DNA of 64,000 nucleotides from an uncultured Prevotella sp. GTDB taxonomy: Bacteria; Bacteroidota; Bacteroidia; Bacteroidales; Bacteroidaceae. The notes below the pieces were generated by a model, which saw only the letters and a list, made by a program, of their open reading frames with translations, was not told the DNA's origin and ran no database searches. The position numbers and the translations under genes are program-made. The DNA lies in assembly GCA_945869265.1 (NCBI GenBank), contig CAMBOI010000002.1, positions 1-64,000 of the forward strand. Reading direction: 5' to 3'. Numbering within the stretch: position 1 is the first letter of the stretch; every line of letters starts with the position of its first letter. Positions 52,662-61,303 of the stretch are shown piece after piece.

Positions 52662-53843
52662 TCAATGGTGGAAAAGTCTTACGCCAGTGAATGCCATGGC
52701 AATGCCATACTTGTCGCAGGTGTCGATAACATGGTCGTCGCGCACGCTGCCTCCGGCTTGTGCGATGTATTCAACTCCACTCTTATGAGCACGCTCGATA
52801 TTGTCTCCAAAGGGGAAGAAAGCGTCGCTGCCAAGGGCAACACCCGTGTTCTTGGCTATCCATTCCTTCTTCTCTTCGCGAGTGAGCACCTCAGGCTTCT
52901 CCTTGAAGAACTGCTGCCATGTGCCTTCGCGCAATACATCATCATGGTCGTCGGAGATATACACGTCGATGGTGTTGTCGCGATCGGCGCGGCGGATGTT
53001 GTCAACAAACGGCAACGACATTACCTTTGGATGCTGGCGCAGCCACCAGATGTCGGCCTTGTTACCGGCGAGACGTGTACAGTGGATGCGGCTCTGCTGA
53101 CCGGCTCCAATACCGATGGCCTGTCCGTCCTTGACATAGCATACTGAGTTGCTCTGAGTGTATTTCAGTGTGATAAGTGCGATGATAAGGTCGCGCTTAG
53201 CTGCATCGCTGAATGTCTTGTTCTGTGTGGGGATGTTCTCGAAGAGAGCGGGATCGTCGAGCTTCACTTCGTTGCGACCCTGTTCGAATGTGATACCGAA
53301 CACCTGTTTACGTTCGATAGGTGCAGGCACGTAGTTGGGATCAATCTTGATGACATTATATGTTCCCTTGCGCTTGGCTTTGAGAATCTCAATAGCCTCG
53401 GGAGTATAGTCGGGGGCGATGACACCGTCGCTCACCTCACGCTTGATGAGAAGGGCTGTGGCCTCGTCGCAGGTGTCGCTAAGTGCCACGAAATCACCGT
53501 ATGAGCTCATGCGGTCGGCACCGCGGGCACGGGCGTAGGCACAGGCAATGGGTGATAGTTCCACCTTGAGATCGTCAACGAAATAGATTTTGCGGAGTGT
53601 ATCATCAAGAGGCAGACCGACAGCAGCTCCTGCCGGTGAGACATGCTTGAATGAGGCTGCAGCAGGCATACCTGTGGCTGCCTTCAGCTCCTTGACAAGT
53701 TGCCATGAATTGAATGCGTCCAGGAAATTGATATAACCAGGGCGACCGTTGATTACCTCAATAGGCAACTCTCCCTCTTCCATATATATGCGTGAGGGCT
53801 TTTGATTCGGATTACATCCGTACTTTAATGCTAATTCTTTCAT
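52662..53843 (-). CDS. Phosphoribosylaminoimidazolecarboxamide (AICAR) formyltransferase, stand-alone
   Basis: From ATG 53843 (MKELALKYGCNPNQKPSRIY) the 393-residue protein is only the AICAR transformylase half of PurH; the ~200-residue IMP cyclohydrolase domain is absent. Family features are KYGCNPNQ, AASFKHVSPAGAAVG, KYTQSNSVCYVKDGQAIGIGAGQQSR and ALGSDAFFPFGDNIERA. It transfers a formyl group from 10-formyl-THF to AICAR in purine synthesis. The track's 27 extra codons (NSLTSLTSLNSLTSLTSK) are translated spacer repeat. Stand-alone versions occur in Bacteroidota; the cyclohydrolase must come from elsewhere. Confidence 0.92.
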   Translation of the reverse strand: MKELALKYGCNPNQKPSRIYMEEGELPIEVINGRPGYINFLDAFNSWQLVKELKAATGMPAAASFKHVSPAGAAVGLPLDDTLRKIYFVDDLKVELSPIACAYARARGADRMSSYGDFVALSDTCDEATALLIKREVSDGVIAPDYTPEAIEILKAKRKGTYNVIKIDPNYVPAPIERKQVFGITFEQGRNEVKLDDPALFENIPTQNKTFSDAAKRDLIIALITLKYTQSNSVCYVKDGQAIGIGAGQQSRIHCTRLAGNKADIWWLRQHPKVMSLPFVDNIRRADRDNTIDVYISDDHDDVLREGTWQQFFKEKPEVLTREEKKEWIAKNTGVALGSDAFFPFGDNIERAHKSGVEYIAQAGGSVRDDHVIDTCDKYGIAMAFTGVRLFHH

Positions 53844-53904
53844 TTTCTTAGACGTTAATGAAGTTAAGGAATTTAAAGAAGTTAAGGACGTTAAGGAATT
53901 AACC

Positions 53905-53950
53905 AAAAAAGAGACAATCCCCATAGTCCTATGCGGCTTGTCTCTTTTTT
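53905..53950. terminator. Bidirectional terminator after rplS
   Basis: AAAAAAGAGACAA (53905-53917) and TTGTCTCTTTTTT (53938-53950) form a 13-bp stem with A/T tails, just downstream of the L19 stop. Confidence 0.9.
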
Positions 53951-53978
53951 ATTCCTTGTAGAGTCGAATGTGGTGATT

Positions 53979-54338
53979 TTACTCGCCAACGTTGACTCTT
54001 CTCTCCTTGATACGGGCCTTCTTACCGGTGAGTGCACGCAGATAATAAAGCTTAGCGCGACGTACCTTACCATGCTTGTTGATCTCGATGCTCTCGATGT
54101 TCGGAGACTCGATTGGGAAGATACGCTCAACACCTACGGTACCTGACATCTTGCGCACGGTGAAGCGCTTCTTGTCGCCATGACCGGAAATCTTGATAAC
54201 TACACCACGGTAGAGCTGGATACGCTCCTTGCTACCCTCGATAATTTTGTAAGCGACAGTGATAGTGTCACCTGAACGGAACTCAGGGAACTTCTTGCCG
54301 GTTGCAAATGCTTCTTCAGCAACTTTAATTAAATCCAT
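53979..54338 (-). CDS. rplS: 50S ribosomal protein L19
   Basis: The 119-residue protein matches L19 ([65 protein letters not shown]). It sits at the 30S-50S interface. It is a single-gene unit with promoter and terminator; in many bacteria it follows trmD, which is not here. Confidence 0.98.
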   Translation of the reverse strand: MDLIKVAEEAFATGKKFPEFRSGDTITVAYKIIEGSKERIQLYRGVVIKISGHGDKKRFTVRKMSGTVGVERIFPIESPNIESIEINKHGKVRRAKLYYLRALTGKKARIKERRVNVGE

Positions 54339-54430
54339 TTTCTTGTATAAAATTAAATTTGTTTATCGTTCCAACGCAACATAACAGGCAACACGTTACT
54401 TCCTGCCAGCGATTACGCCGAAAAGCGGGT

Positions 54431-54462
54431 GCAAAGGTAATACTTTTTATTGGATTATGCAA
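54431..54462 (-). promoter_or_regulatory. Promoter TTG-N20-TACCTTTG for rplS
   Basis: Minus-strand TTG (54462-54460) and TACCTTTG (54439-54432) are 20 bases apart; leader ~90 bases. Confidence 0.75.
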
Positions 54463-54479
54463 TTTTCTTCGTGTTTTTT

Positions 54480-54509
54480 TTGTGTTTTCATTGGAAATTT
54501 GTACTTTTG
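54480..54509 (+). promoter_or_regulatory. Promoter TTG-N19-TACTTTTG for the split nucleotidase operon
   Basis: TTG 54480-54482 and TACTTTTG 54502-54509 are 19 bases apart. It shows that the track start at 54457 lies upstream of transcription. Confidence 0.75.
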
Positions 54510-54528
54510 CACAGTAATTTTGATTATT

Positions 54529-55290
54529 ATGAGGAAAAATTTGCTTCTCACGTTGACTATCTGTATGATAGCTGCTGCTGCCTCCGCACAAAAATATCGT
54601 GTTTCGGGGGTGGAAAGAACGAGACTGACTGTGGATTCCACTTACGATGCCTGTAAGGATAATGCCACTGCTGTGTTTCTCGTTCCGTATAAAAGTATCA
54701 TCGACAGTATTATGTTGCCCGTTGTTGGCCGGTTGGAATGTGCTGCCGAGATTGACAAACCCGAGAGTAGAATGACCAATCTTATGGCAGACATTATGCT
54801 ATGGTCGGGGGTGTTATGTGGAGAGAAAATTGACGTGGGCGTGTATAACATCGGAGGGATACGCTCGCCCATGGCTGCTGGCGACGTCACTTATGGCGAT
54901 GTGTTGTCAGTGGCTCCTTTTGAGAATAAGGTTTGTTTTCTTTCTCTCACTGGTGATGCTCTAATTGAGTTGTTTTCACAGATGGCATTCACTGGTGGCG
55001 AATGTGTGAGCAAAGGGGTGAACTTAGTGTTCACAAAGGATGCCAAACTGAAGTCGGCTAAGCTCAACGGGCAGGATATCCTACCCGAAAGGAAATATCG
55101 CATAGCTACCAACGATTTCCTCGCACAGGGCAATGACAAGATGCTCGCTTTCAAGAAGAAAACGGATTTCGTCGTCTTAGACGACAAGGCCTACAATGCC
55201 CGTGAGGTGATGGTGAAATACTTCTCATATATGAAGGAGCATGGCCTTAAGGTGAATCCACAAGTTGAGGGTAGAGTTGTGGTGGAATGA
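54529..55290 (+). CDS. Secreted 5'-nucleotidase C-terminal domain protein
   Basis: From ATG 54529 (signal MRKNLLLTLTICMIAAAASA) the 253-residue protein contains only the substrate-binding C-terminal domain of UshA-type nucleotidases: ESRMTNLMADIMLWSG, VGVYNIGGIRSPMAAGDVTYGDVLSVAPFENKV and YRIATNDFLAQG. The metal-binding phosphatase domain is encoded by the next gene. Together they probably form one periplasmic nucleotide phosphatase. Confidence 0.9.
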   Translation: MRKNLLLTLTICMIAAAASAQKYRVSGVERTRLTVDSTYDACKDNATAVFLVPYKSIIDSIMLPVVGRLECAAEIDKPESRMTNLMADIMLWSGVLCGEKIDVGVYNIGGIRSPMAAGDVTYGDVLSVAPFENKVCFLSLTGDALIELFSQMAFTGGECVSKGVNLVFTKDAKLKSAKLNGQDILPERKYRIATNDFLAQGNDKMLAFKKKTDFVVLDDKAYNAREVMVKYFSYMKEHGLKVNPQVEGRVVVE

Positions 55291-55313
55291 GGGATTATGA
55301 ATTAGGAAACGTA

Positions 55314-55331
55314 GTTCGACGAAGTCAATTA
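55314..55331. repeat. Dispersed 18-bp spacer repeat, copy 2
   Basis: GTTCGACGAAGTCAATTA, exact inverse of 15806-15823, embedded in an AATTAGGAA-rich spacer. It accounts for the odd N-terminal residues (NVVRRSQLG) in the track ORF that starts at 55287. Confidence 0.7.
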
Positions 55332-55334
55332 GGA

Positions 55335-56192
55335 ATGAAAAGGTTATCGATGATTTTTGCTTTCTTGCTTGTAGTATTGGCAGGAAATGCACAGGAGAAA
55401 AAGCAATTGGTGATATTGCATACCAATGACACTCACAGCACGATTCTGCCATTGAAGAGTACCTTTGAGGACTCTATTATGGCAGGTAAGGGAGGAGTGG
55501 TCAGGCGTACCAATCTTATTAATGAGGAAAGGCGCAAGACTCCCGACTTGCTCTTGTTCGATAGTGGTGATTTCTCACAGGGGTCGCCTTTCTACACTAT
55601 GTTCAAGGGTGATGTAGAGGTAGGAGTGATGAATGCCATGGGATATGATGCCACTACTCTTGGCAATCATGAGTTTGACAATGGCTTGGATAATTTGGCA
55701 CGCCTTGCACGAATGGCAAAGTTCCCGATGGTGTGCTCCAATTATGATTTCACGGGTTCTGTACTTGAAGGTCTTATCAAGCCATGGATTATTCTTGAGA
55801 GAAATGGAGTGAAAATTGGTGTGTTCGGTCTTACTCCCAAACTTGAGGGTATAGTGATGGAAAACGCCATCAATGGTGTTCGCTATATCGACCCGATAAA
55901 GGCAACACAGCAGACGGCTGACTATCTGCGCAATGTGGAGAAATGCGACCTCATCATCTGCCTCTCGCACACGGGATGGGATTTGTGGCCTAAGTATATC
56001 GACGATAACCATGTCTTTGCCGCCACAAGAAATGTTGACCTCATCCTCGGTGGACACTCGCATACATTCATGGAGCACCTTGAATATGTCACTGACATTG
56101 ATAGTAATAAGGTGCCCGTTGACCAAAACGGCAACCTTGGCGTATATGTTGGAAAACTTACATTGAACCTCGAACAGATTTACTCGAAATAA
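55335..56192 (+). CDS. Secreted metallophosphatase (5'-nucleotidase N-terminal domain)
   Basis: From ATG 55335 (signal MKRLSMIFAFLLVVLAGNAQ) the 285-residue protein has the calcineurin-like metal motifs HTNDTHS, DSGDFSQG, LGNHEFDNG, LSHTGWD and GGHSHTF. It lacks the C-terminal substrate domain, supplied by the preceding gene. The track's start at 55287 overlaps the previous stop as ATGA and is possible by coupling, but it would bury the signal peptide behind translated repeat. Ends 13 bases inside the convergent PorT-like gene. Confidence 0.93.
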   Translation: MKRLSMIFAFLLVVLAGNAQEKKQLVILHTNDTHSTILPLKSTFEDSIMAGKGGVVRRTNLINEERRKTPDLLLFDSGDFSQGSPFYTMFKGDVEVGVMNAMGYDATTLGNHEFDNGLDNLARLARMAKFPMVCSNYDFTGSVLEGLIKPWIILERNGVKIGVFGLTPKLEGIVMENAINGVRYIDPIKATQQTADYLRNVEKCDLIICLSHTGWDLWPKYIDDNHVFAATRNVDLILGGHSHTFMEHLEYVTDIDSNKVPVDQNGNLGVYVGKLTLNLEQIYSK

Positions 56193-56923
56193 AACGATAG
56201 GACAATCATCTTGGAATGGCCGGCACGCACACTGCCGGCCATTTCCTTTAGTGTGTCGTCCTTCAGCTGTGAGGCCTGACCTTTGTCGAGAGCATTCGAC
56301 AAGCTATAGCAGAACTTCAGCTCTGGTATTAGTTTGAAGAAGGGCAGATAGAGGTCGCAGCCCACTCCAATCTCAATCATCGTGTCGAAGCGTTTCAACT
56401 TTATGATGTCCTGCTCCTTAGATGTGAGGTTGAACATGGGGTTTATGCCCGCCATGAGGTAGGGGCGATAGTTGTTATGGCGCTTGCTACTGAACTTTAA
56501 GTCGATGGGGAAACTTACGTAGGTGTTTTTCAGTTCCTGAGTCTCAGTGCGGGCCTTGCCGCTCTCGTCAAGATTGTCGAGATCGCGGAAGGTGAGATAC
56601 TTCGAACCGAAATGCATGGTTGGAGTGATGCGCAGATTAAGATAATCACTCAAGCGCATGTCGGCAAGAACACCAACGGAGATGCCGGGATTCCATTTGC
56701 TCGCGTCGCATACGATGGAGCGAGTCACCTGGCTGCCGTCTTCACGTATGTATGTCTGCGGACCGACGTTCTCGAGTTCTATGTCCTGGGTATTGAATCC
56801 TATTACTATACCAAAATGCATCGGTCGCAGGTCTATATACGGTTTGTTTTCCACTCGCCGTTCCTGTGCCGTTGCCATTATTGTTGTTACTGCCAATAAC
56901 AGTGTTATTATTGCTTTTTTCAT
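56180..56923 (-). CDS. PorT-like outer membrane beta-barrel protein
   Basis: A signal peptide (MKKAIITLLLAVTTIMATAQ) is followed by alternating beta-strand sequence ending in an aromatic (MIVLSFYFE), a small outer-membrane barrel. YIDLRPMHFGIVIGFNTQDIEL resembles the start of PorT proteins, which take part in type IX secretion in Bacteroidota. No other Por/Gld gene is here, so a general OmpA-like or PorT-family barrel is as likely. Confidence 0.7.
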   Translation of the reverse strand: MKKAIITLLLAVTTIMATAQERRVENKPYIDLRPMHFGIVIGFNTQDIELENVGPQTYIREDGSQVTRSIVCDASKWNPGISVGVLADMRLSDYLNLRITPTMHFGSKYLTFRDLDNLDESGKARTETQELKNTYVSFPIDLKFSSKRHNNYRPYLMAGINPMFNLTSKEQDIIKLKRFDTMIEIGVGCDLYLPFFKLIPELKFCYSLSNALDKGQASQLKDDTLKEMAGSVRAGHSKMIVLSFYFE

Positions 56924-57028
56924 TGTTTTTTAGTGCTTTTATTATATAAAACGCACATCTTACAACTATATTGTATTAAATTAAGCAAAAAGAATACCTA
57001 AAATATGGTATTTTTCAAAACTTTTTTG

Positions 57029-57036
57029 TACTTTTG
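57029..57036 (+). promoter_or_regulatory. -7 promoter element for the ferredoxin gene
   Basis: TACTTTTG matches TAnnTTTG, about 50 bases before ATG 57087. No TTG at standard spacing. Confidence 0.5.
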
Positions 57037-57086
57037 CATCACTATTTCATAGTAAACACATTTATTAATTTAAAAAAGAAAGTAAT

Positions 57087-57257
57087 ATGGCTTACGTAAT
57101 TGGTGACGATTGTATCGCTTGCGGTACATGTATCGATGAGTGTCCTTCTGGAGCAATCTCTGAGGGCGAAAAGTATTCAATTGATCCTGATACCTGCACT
57201 GAGTGCGGTACTTGCGCAGATGTTTGTCCTTCTGAGGCAATCAGTCTTCCCGCTTAA
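57087..57257 (+). CDS. 2[4Fe-4S] ferredoxin
   Basis: This 56-codon gene is missing from the track. It reads MAYVIGDDCIACGTCIDECP, then SGAISEGEKYSIDPDTCTECGTCADVCPSEAISLPA: two CxxCxxCxxxCP clusters in the classical clostridial-type arrangement, each binding one [4Fe-4S]. It carries electrons at low potential, for example for pyruvate:ferredoxin oxidoreductase, Rnf or hydrogenases. It has its own promoter box and terminator, and strongly biased codons, pointing to high expression. Confidence 0.97.
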   Translation: MAYVIGDDCIACGTCIDECPSGAISEGEKYSIDPDTCTECGTCADVCPSEAISLPA

Positions 57258-57271
57258 TTGATACTTTAAAC

Positions 57272-57312
57272 AAAAAAAAGGGGCTGACATTTTTTGATGC
57301 CAGCCCTTATTA
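57272..57312 (+). terminator. Terminator of the ferredoxin gene
   Basis: GGGCTGACAT-tttttg-ATGCCAGCCC followed by TTATTATT; a 10-bp stem with one mismatch. Confidence 0.85.
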
Positions 57313-57378
57313 TTACCAATAAGTCTAATCTTATCTTCATTCGGGGGATAGTGATTATCCCCCGAAAAAAATCTCTAT

Positions 57379-58806
57379 TTACATACCAAGTACCTGCTTT
57401 GCAACGGCATTCTCCGGATCAATCACGATTAGCTTCTCAGAGAGTTTCTTGGCTGCTGCCATGTTGTCAGCAATACGTGCCTCGTAAGAGATGAGGTAGA
57501 GGTAAGCCTCCTTCAGACGGCTCTTGTCTGAGTTGTTAAGCTCTGTGCGAGTGTTGTAGAGCTCAATAAGCTTCTCGTAGTGAGGCTTGGCATAACCGTT
57601 CTTCTGGTCGTCGTCCATTGCGTTGTTAACGCGTGCGCGCCAGAATGTGGCATACTCAATAGCATCTGCATATTTCTCACCAAGATTCTTGTAAAGTTCA
57701 TCTGACTTCTTCAGCGATGCTACCATCTCGCCATCAGTGAGTTTGCTTGCCTGATAGTAGTAGAGCTGTGCAAGTCCGGCATGGTCGGTGGCAGTTGGAG
57801 TAGAATACTCTGCAAGATACTGCTCGTAGTACTTGATAGCTGATGCGTAGTCTTCAATCTCACTATATGTGTCAGAAAGGGTCTTTATCACACCAGCCTT
57901 CTTGTCCTTTGAGTCAAACTCCTGCTCGATGGCCTTCTTATAGCTTTCGATAGCCTCGTCATACTTCTTTTCTCCCTTCAGGGCATTGCCATAATAGGTA
58001 TAGTCGAAGTATGAGAACTTGGCACTGTCGCTCTTGTTGAAGAGGGCGTCAGCATACTGCAAGGCCTGCTCATACTGCTTGGTGTCTGTTGAGGTGAAGA
58101 ATGCCAAGCGGTTGAAGGCAGCATCGCGTGGAGCCTTTGTCAATCCGAATTTTGCCACCTCAAGGGCATTGGCAGCCTTACCGCTAAGATAGTATGCCAT
58201 GGCGAAATCGCGGATGTCGCGCTCTTCCATCTTGTCCTTGTCAGCCCATGCCTTGCTATAGCTGTCAATGGCATTGCCAAACTTATTTGAGGTGTAGTAG
58301 ATACGACCTGCAAGTGCGTCAACAGCAATGTCGGGACGCTGTGCACGGAGTTCCTCCAACTTGGCAACTGCCTCTGTTGGACTCACCTTCTTATATACGT
58401 TGGCATACTTGTAGTAACCCTCAGGATCCTTCGGGTCGAAGTATATAGCCTGCTGATACTGCTGGGCAGCAGCACCACCGTCGTCGCTCAATGCCTGAAT
58501 GTCGCCGAGGATGATGAATGCCTTGGCACATTTCTTGTTGGCCTTGAGTGCATTCTCTGCCATAATGCGTGCATTGGCAGTATCCTTCACTTCATAATAA
58601 GCCTTTGACATGGCAAGAAGCACATCTGTGTTCTTCTTGTACTTCTTTGCATACTTCTTAGACTGCTCAGCCAGATCGCCAGCCTTGCTCTTAATCATCT
58701 TTGTGATAGCCTCAGTGTCTGCTTTCGGGTCGCCCGTCTGAGCGAACGCTGGAGTACCGATGCCTAGCATCAATGCTCCCATCATTACGTATTTAATTGC
58801 TTTCAT
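57379..58806 (-). CDS. Secreted tetratricopeptide repeat protein
   Basis: The 475-residue protein has a signal peptide (MKAIKYVMMGALMLGIGTPAFA) and at least six TPR units, for example CAKAFIILGDIQALSDDGGAAAQQYQQAIYFDP and YDEAIESYKKAIEQEF. TPRs scaffold protein complexes. It is the last gene of the exbB-exbD-exbD-tonB-pstS-like operon, so a structural role in the TonB energy complex or the cell envelope is plausible. Confidence 0.9.
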   Translation of the reverse strand: MKAIKYVMMGALMLGIGTPAFAQTGDPKADTEAITKMIKSKAGDLAEQSKKYAKKYKKNTDVLLAMSKAYYEVKDTANARIMAENALKANKKCAKAFIILGDIQALSDDGGAAAQQYQQAIYFDPKDPEGYYKYANVYKKVSPTEAVAKLEELRAQRPDIAVDALAGRIYYTSNKFGNAIDSYSKAWADKDKMEERDIRDFAMAYYLSGKAANALEVAKFGLTKAPRDAAFNRLAFFTSTDTKQYEQALQYADALFNKSDSAKFSYFDYTYYGNALKGEKKYDEAIESYKKAIEQEFDSKDKKAGVIKTLSDTYSEIEDYASAIKYYEQYLAEYSTPTATDHAGLAQLYYYQASKLTDGEMVASLKKSDELYKNLGEKYADAIEYATFWRARVNNAMDDDQKNGYAKPHYEKLIELYNTRTELNNSDKSRLKEAYLYLISYEARIADNMAAAKKLSEKLIVIDPENAVAKQVLGM

Positions 58807-58839
58807 AATCTATATTTAATATTTTAATTCTTTAATATT

Positions 58840-59799
58840 TTAATTCTTACTCACCACCACTTCTCTCACTGCCATATTGCCTCTTGCTGGCAAGAGTCCT
58901 GCTTTGAATATTATCTTCTGACCGATAGGCGACTGCAAGAAATTAGAGAATCCCCATGGGAGTCCCTGTCTTGGGTCGGTGAGCAGTGCATAGATGGTAC
59001 GCACCAGCGGATAGTTGCCGTTGTATATATAATATTGGTAGGGTTTCCAACTGTTCATAGGTGTTGCCTCGTCCAGTCTTGACACCGATACCACGCGTAT
59101 ATTCTTTTTGAATGTTACGTTCGTAGTGTCACGAGCGTCGTTGAGCCAGTTGCTGCCAATTATGCCGATTGCATCCTTGTGTGTCGATACATAATTGATT
59201 ACTTCCTCACTCTTTTTTACAGCCTCGATATTGGGGCTATTGATAGGTTTGCCGCCCAAGATACTGTCAACACAGAAGTGGACTGTACTCGATTTGGCAT
59301 TGTCGAATACCACGTCAAATGTGCCGAGTTTGCTCTGCGGGAAAACCTCTTTCCATTTTGTCACCTCTCCACCCAATATTCTCTTTATATCCTTTATAGA
59401 TATACAGGTGTCAGGATTTTCATTGTTGACGATGAGTGCCAGACCGTCGTATGCAATAGGAATACTGCGGGCGATGAGTTTGCGGTCGGCGAAGTTCTTA
59501 ACCTCACTGTCTCTCAGTCGTCGGGCGGCAACGGTAAGCCACACCTTTGTCTGCATAAGCGAGTTGATACCGTCGAGCTCATTGGTGTAGATAGGCTTAA
59601 TAGTCGCCTGTGGGTAGGTGTGTTCAAATACCTCCCTCATTTCTTCGATAATAGGACTGAAACTCTCATCTGAAGTAAATGACATCGTGCCCGATGAGTA
59701 GGTATCAGTTCTACCATTTTTAGGTTTGTTGTGGCATGACCACAACAAACCTAAAATGAGAGTTAATCCAACTAATATGTTGAATGTGCGTTTTGTCAT
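58840..59799 (-). CDS. PstS-like substrate-binding lipoprotein
   Basis: Lipoprotein signal MTKRTFNILVGLTLILGLLWSC (Cys22). The domain shows the PBP-like pattern of phosphate-binding proteins (MSFTSDESFSPIIEEM; LIARSIPIAYDGLALIVN; DIKRILGGEVTKWKEVFP; IGIIGSNWLND; QGLPWGFSNFLQSPIGQKII). No Pst transport genes adjoin; instead it is 3 bases after tonB. PstS-like proteins in this place are frequent in Bacteroidota; phosphate binding itself is not shown by sequence. Confidence 0.85.
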   Translation of the reverse strand: MTKRTFNILVGLTLILGLLWSCHNKPKNGRTDTYSSGTMSFTSDESFSPIIEEMREVFEHTYPQATIKPIYTNELDGINSLMQTKVWLTVAARRLRDSEVKNFADRKLIARSIPIAYDGLALIVNNENPDTCISIKDIKRILGGEVTKWKEVFPQSKLGTFDVVFDNAKSSTVHFCVDSILGGKPINSPNIEAVKKSEEVINYVSTHKDAIGIIGSNWLNDARDTTNVTFKKNIRVVSVSRLDEATPMNSWKPYQYYIYNGNYPLVRTIYALLTDPRQGLPWGFSNFLQSPIGQKIIFKAGLLPARGNMAVREVVVSKN

Positions 59800-59802
59800 A
59801 AA

Positions 59803-60636
59803 TTACTGAAGTCTAAATGTTACAGGTACGGTGAACTTCACACGTACAGCACTACCATTCTGCTTACCGGGAATCCAGTGGGGCATTGCCTTAACCACGC
59901 GCACGGCTTCCTTGTCGAGTGACGGGTCAACCGACTTAACAACCTGTACGTCGGTGATAGAACCGTTACGCTCTACCACGAAGGTCACGATAACACGTCC
60001 CTGTACTCCATTCTCCTCAGCTACAACAGGATACTTGATGTTCTTGCTAAGCCACTCGAAGAGTGCGGCCTGACCACCGGGGAACGATGGCATCACCTCT
60101 ACCACGTCGAAGACTTTTGTCTCTTCTTCCTTTGGAGGCTCTGGCTGGGCAATAACTTCCTTGGCCTTGAGCACCTCGCCGCCAGCCTCGTCGTTACCCT
60201 TTACGTCGAACGAACCGATGGCAGTCTTGGTCTTGTTGAGGTCTTCTTGGCTCTTGAGCTCCTCTTCGGGCTTAACCTCAGAGTCCTTCTTGATGACAGG
60301 CGGTGTGAACTTCACTGAGCTCTTAACCTTCTCAACCACTTTCTGCTCTTCAACCTTAACGGGTGCCTTCTTCTCCACCTTGGCTTCCTTCTTCTGGGCC
60401 AACTTGGAGAGCTCGACATCAGTTTCCATAGCTACCTTCTTGGGGAAAGCGTTCTCGATGGCTACCTTGGCTGCCACTGCTGCCATGATTGCAATGATTA
60501 CTGCAAACACAAGCAACATTGACTTTACGTTACGCTTGCCAGTGTCCTTGCGGAGCACGTATGCACCGTATTCCTTGTTGCGGCCTTCGAATACGAGATC
60601 GACCCAATTATTATCTATAAGATCTACTTTTGACAT
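59803..60636 (-). CDS. tonB: Energy transducer TonB
   Basis: The 277-residue protein has a short cytoplasmic head, one membrane helix (MLLVFAVIIAIMAAVAAKVAI), a Lys/Glu/Pro-rich periplasmic linker (~70-185) and a TonB C-terminal domain (MPSFPGGQAALFEWLSKNIKYPVVAEENGVQGRVIVTFVVERNGSITDVQVVKS). It passes proton-motive energy from ExbBD to outer-membrane transporters such as the SusC at 35-38 kb. Confidence 0.95.
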   Translation of the reverse strand: MSKVDLIDNNWVDLVFEGRNKEYGAYVLRKDTGKRNVKSMLLVFAVIIAIMAAVAAKVAIENAFPKKVAMETDVELSKLAQKKEAKVEKKAPVKVEEQKVVEKVKSSVKFTPPVIKKDSEVKPEEELKSQEDLNKTKTAIGSFDVKGNDEAGGEVLKAKEVIAQPEPPKEEETKVFDVVEVMPSFPGGQAALFEWLSKNIKYPVVAEENGVQGRVIVTFVVERNGSITDVQVVKSVDPSLDKEAVRVVKAMPHWIPGKQNGSAVRVKFTVPVTFRLQ

Positions 60637-60659
60637 TGTTCTTTACGTTTTAATTGTTG

Positions 60660-61301
60660 TTACTTTACACCCTTCAAATTGAGCAGCTTCTGGTCGTCTT
60701 CACTGATCTTGTCGATCACGTAAGTACCGATACTGCAGATCTGCATTTCATCGAGAGCGTCAACCATGTTCTTATAAGAAGCAGTGTCAAGAGGCTTGAT
60801 GATGATTGTAAGCTTGGGCACCTTCTCGCCGTCCAGGTTACCGTTCTTGATCTCTGCGAGCTCCTTCTGGTAAGTGCTGTCGGGCATATTGTACTTGATC
60901 TTCTTCTCATCCAGTTTCTGCTTTGCCAGCATGATCTTTGCTACCGGTGCAATGCCTTCCTCGGTCATGTGGCTTATCAGCACCTTGCGGATACCATCCT
61001 TGCCCCATGTTGTTTCCTTTAGGCATGTCGGGTCGTCATACTTTGGCAAACCATCGATGTGGTAAATCTTATCATTGCCTGCAAGAATGAGCGTGATGGT
61101 GTGGGAAGCCTTTGTTGCTGACTTGTCCTGTTCCTGCACGTTCTTGTCATTGCTCGGCATCGTCAACTGCATAGCCTGAGGCTTGCTCAGAGTGGTACAC
61201 AGCATGAAGAACGTGATAAGAAGCATCATCATGTCCACCATCGGCGTGAAGTCCACGCGGGTGTTCATCTTTTTCTGCTTGCTTTCTTTTTTCTTTGCCA
61301 T
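60660..61301 (-). CDS. exbD: ExbD-family biopolymer transporter, second copy
   Basis: The 213-residue protein has a basic start (MAKKKESKQKKMNTRVDFTPMVDMMMLLITFFML) with the TM Asp (VDFTPMVDMMMLL) needed for proton flow, then a periplasmic domain. It lies between the other exbD and tonB. Two exbD genes in one operon suggest a heteromeric ExbD pair. Confidence 0.93.
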   Translation of the reverse strand: MAKKKESKQKKMNTRVDFTPMVDMMMLLITFFMLCTTLSKPQAMQLTMPSNDKNVQEQDKSATKASHTITLILAGNDKIYHIDGLPKYDDPTCLKETTWGKDGIRKVLISHMTEEGIAPVAKIMLAKQKLDEKKIKYNMPDSTYQKELAEIKNGNLDGEKVPKLTIIIKPLDTASYKNMVDALDEMQICSIGTYVIDKISEDDQKLLNLKGVK

Positions 61302-61303
61302 GT

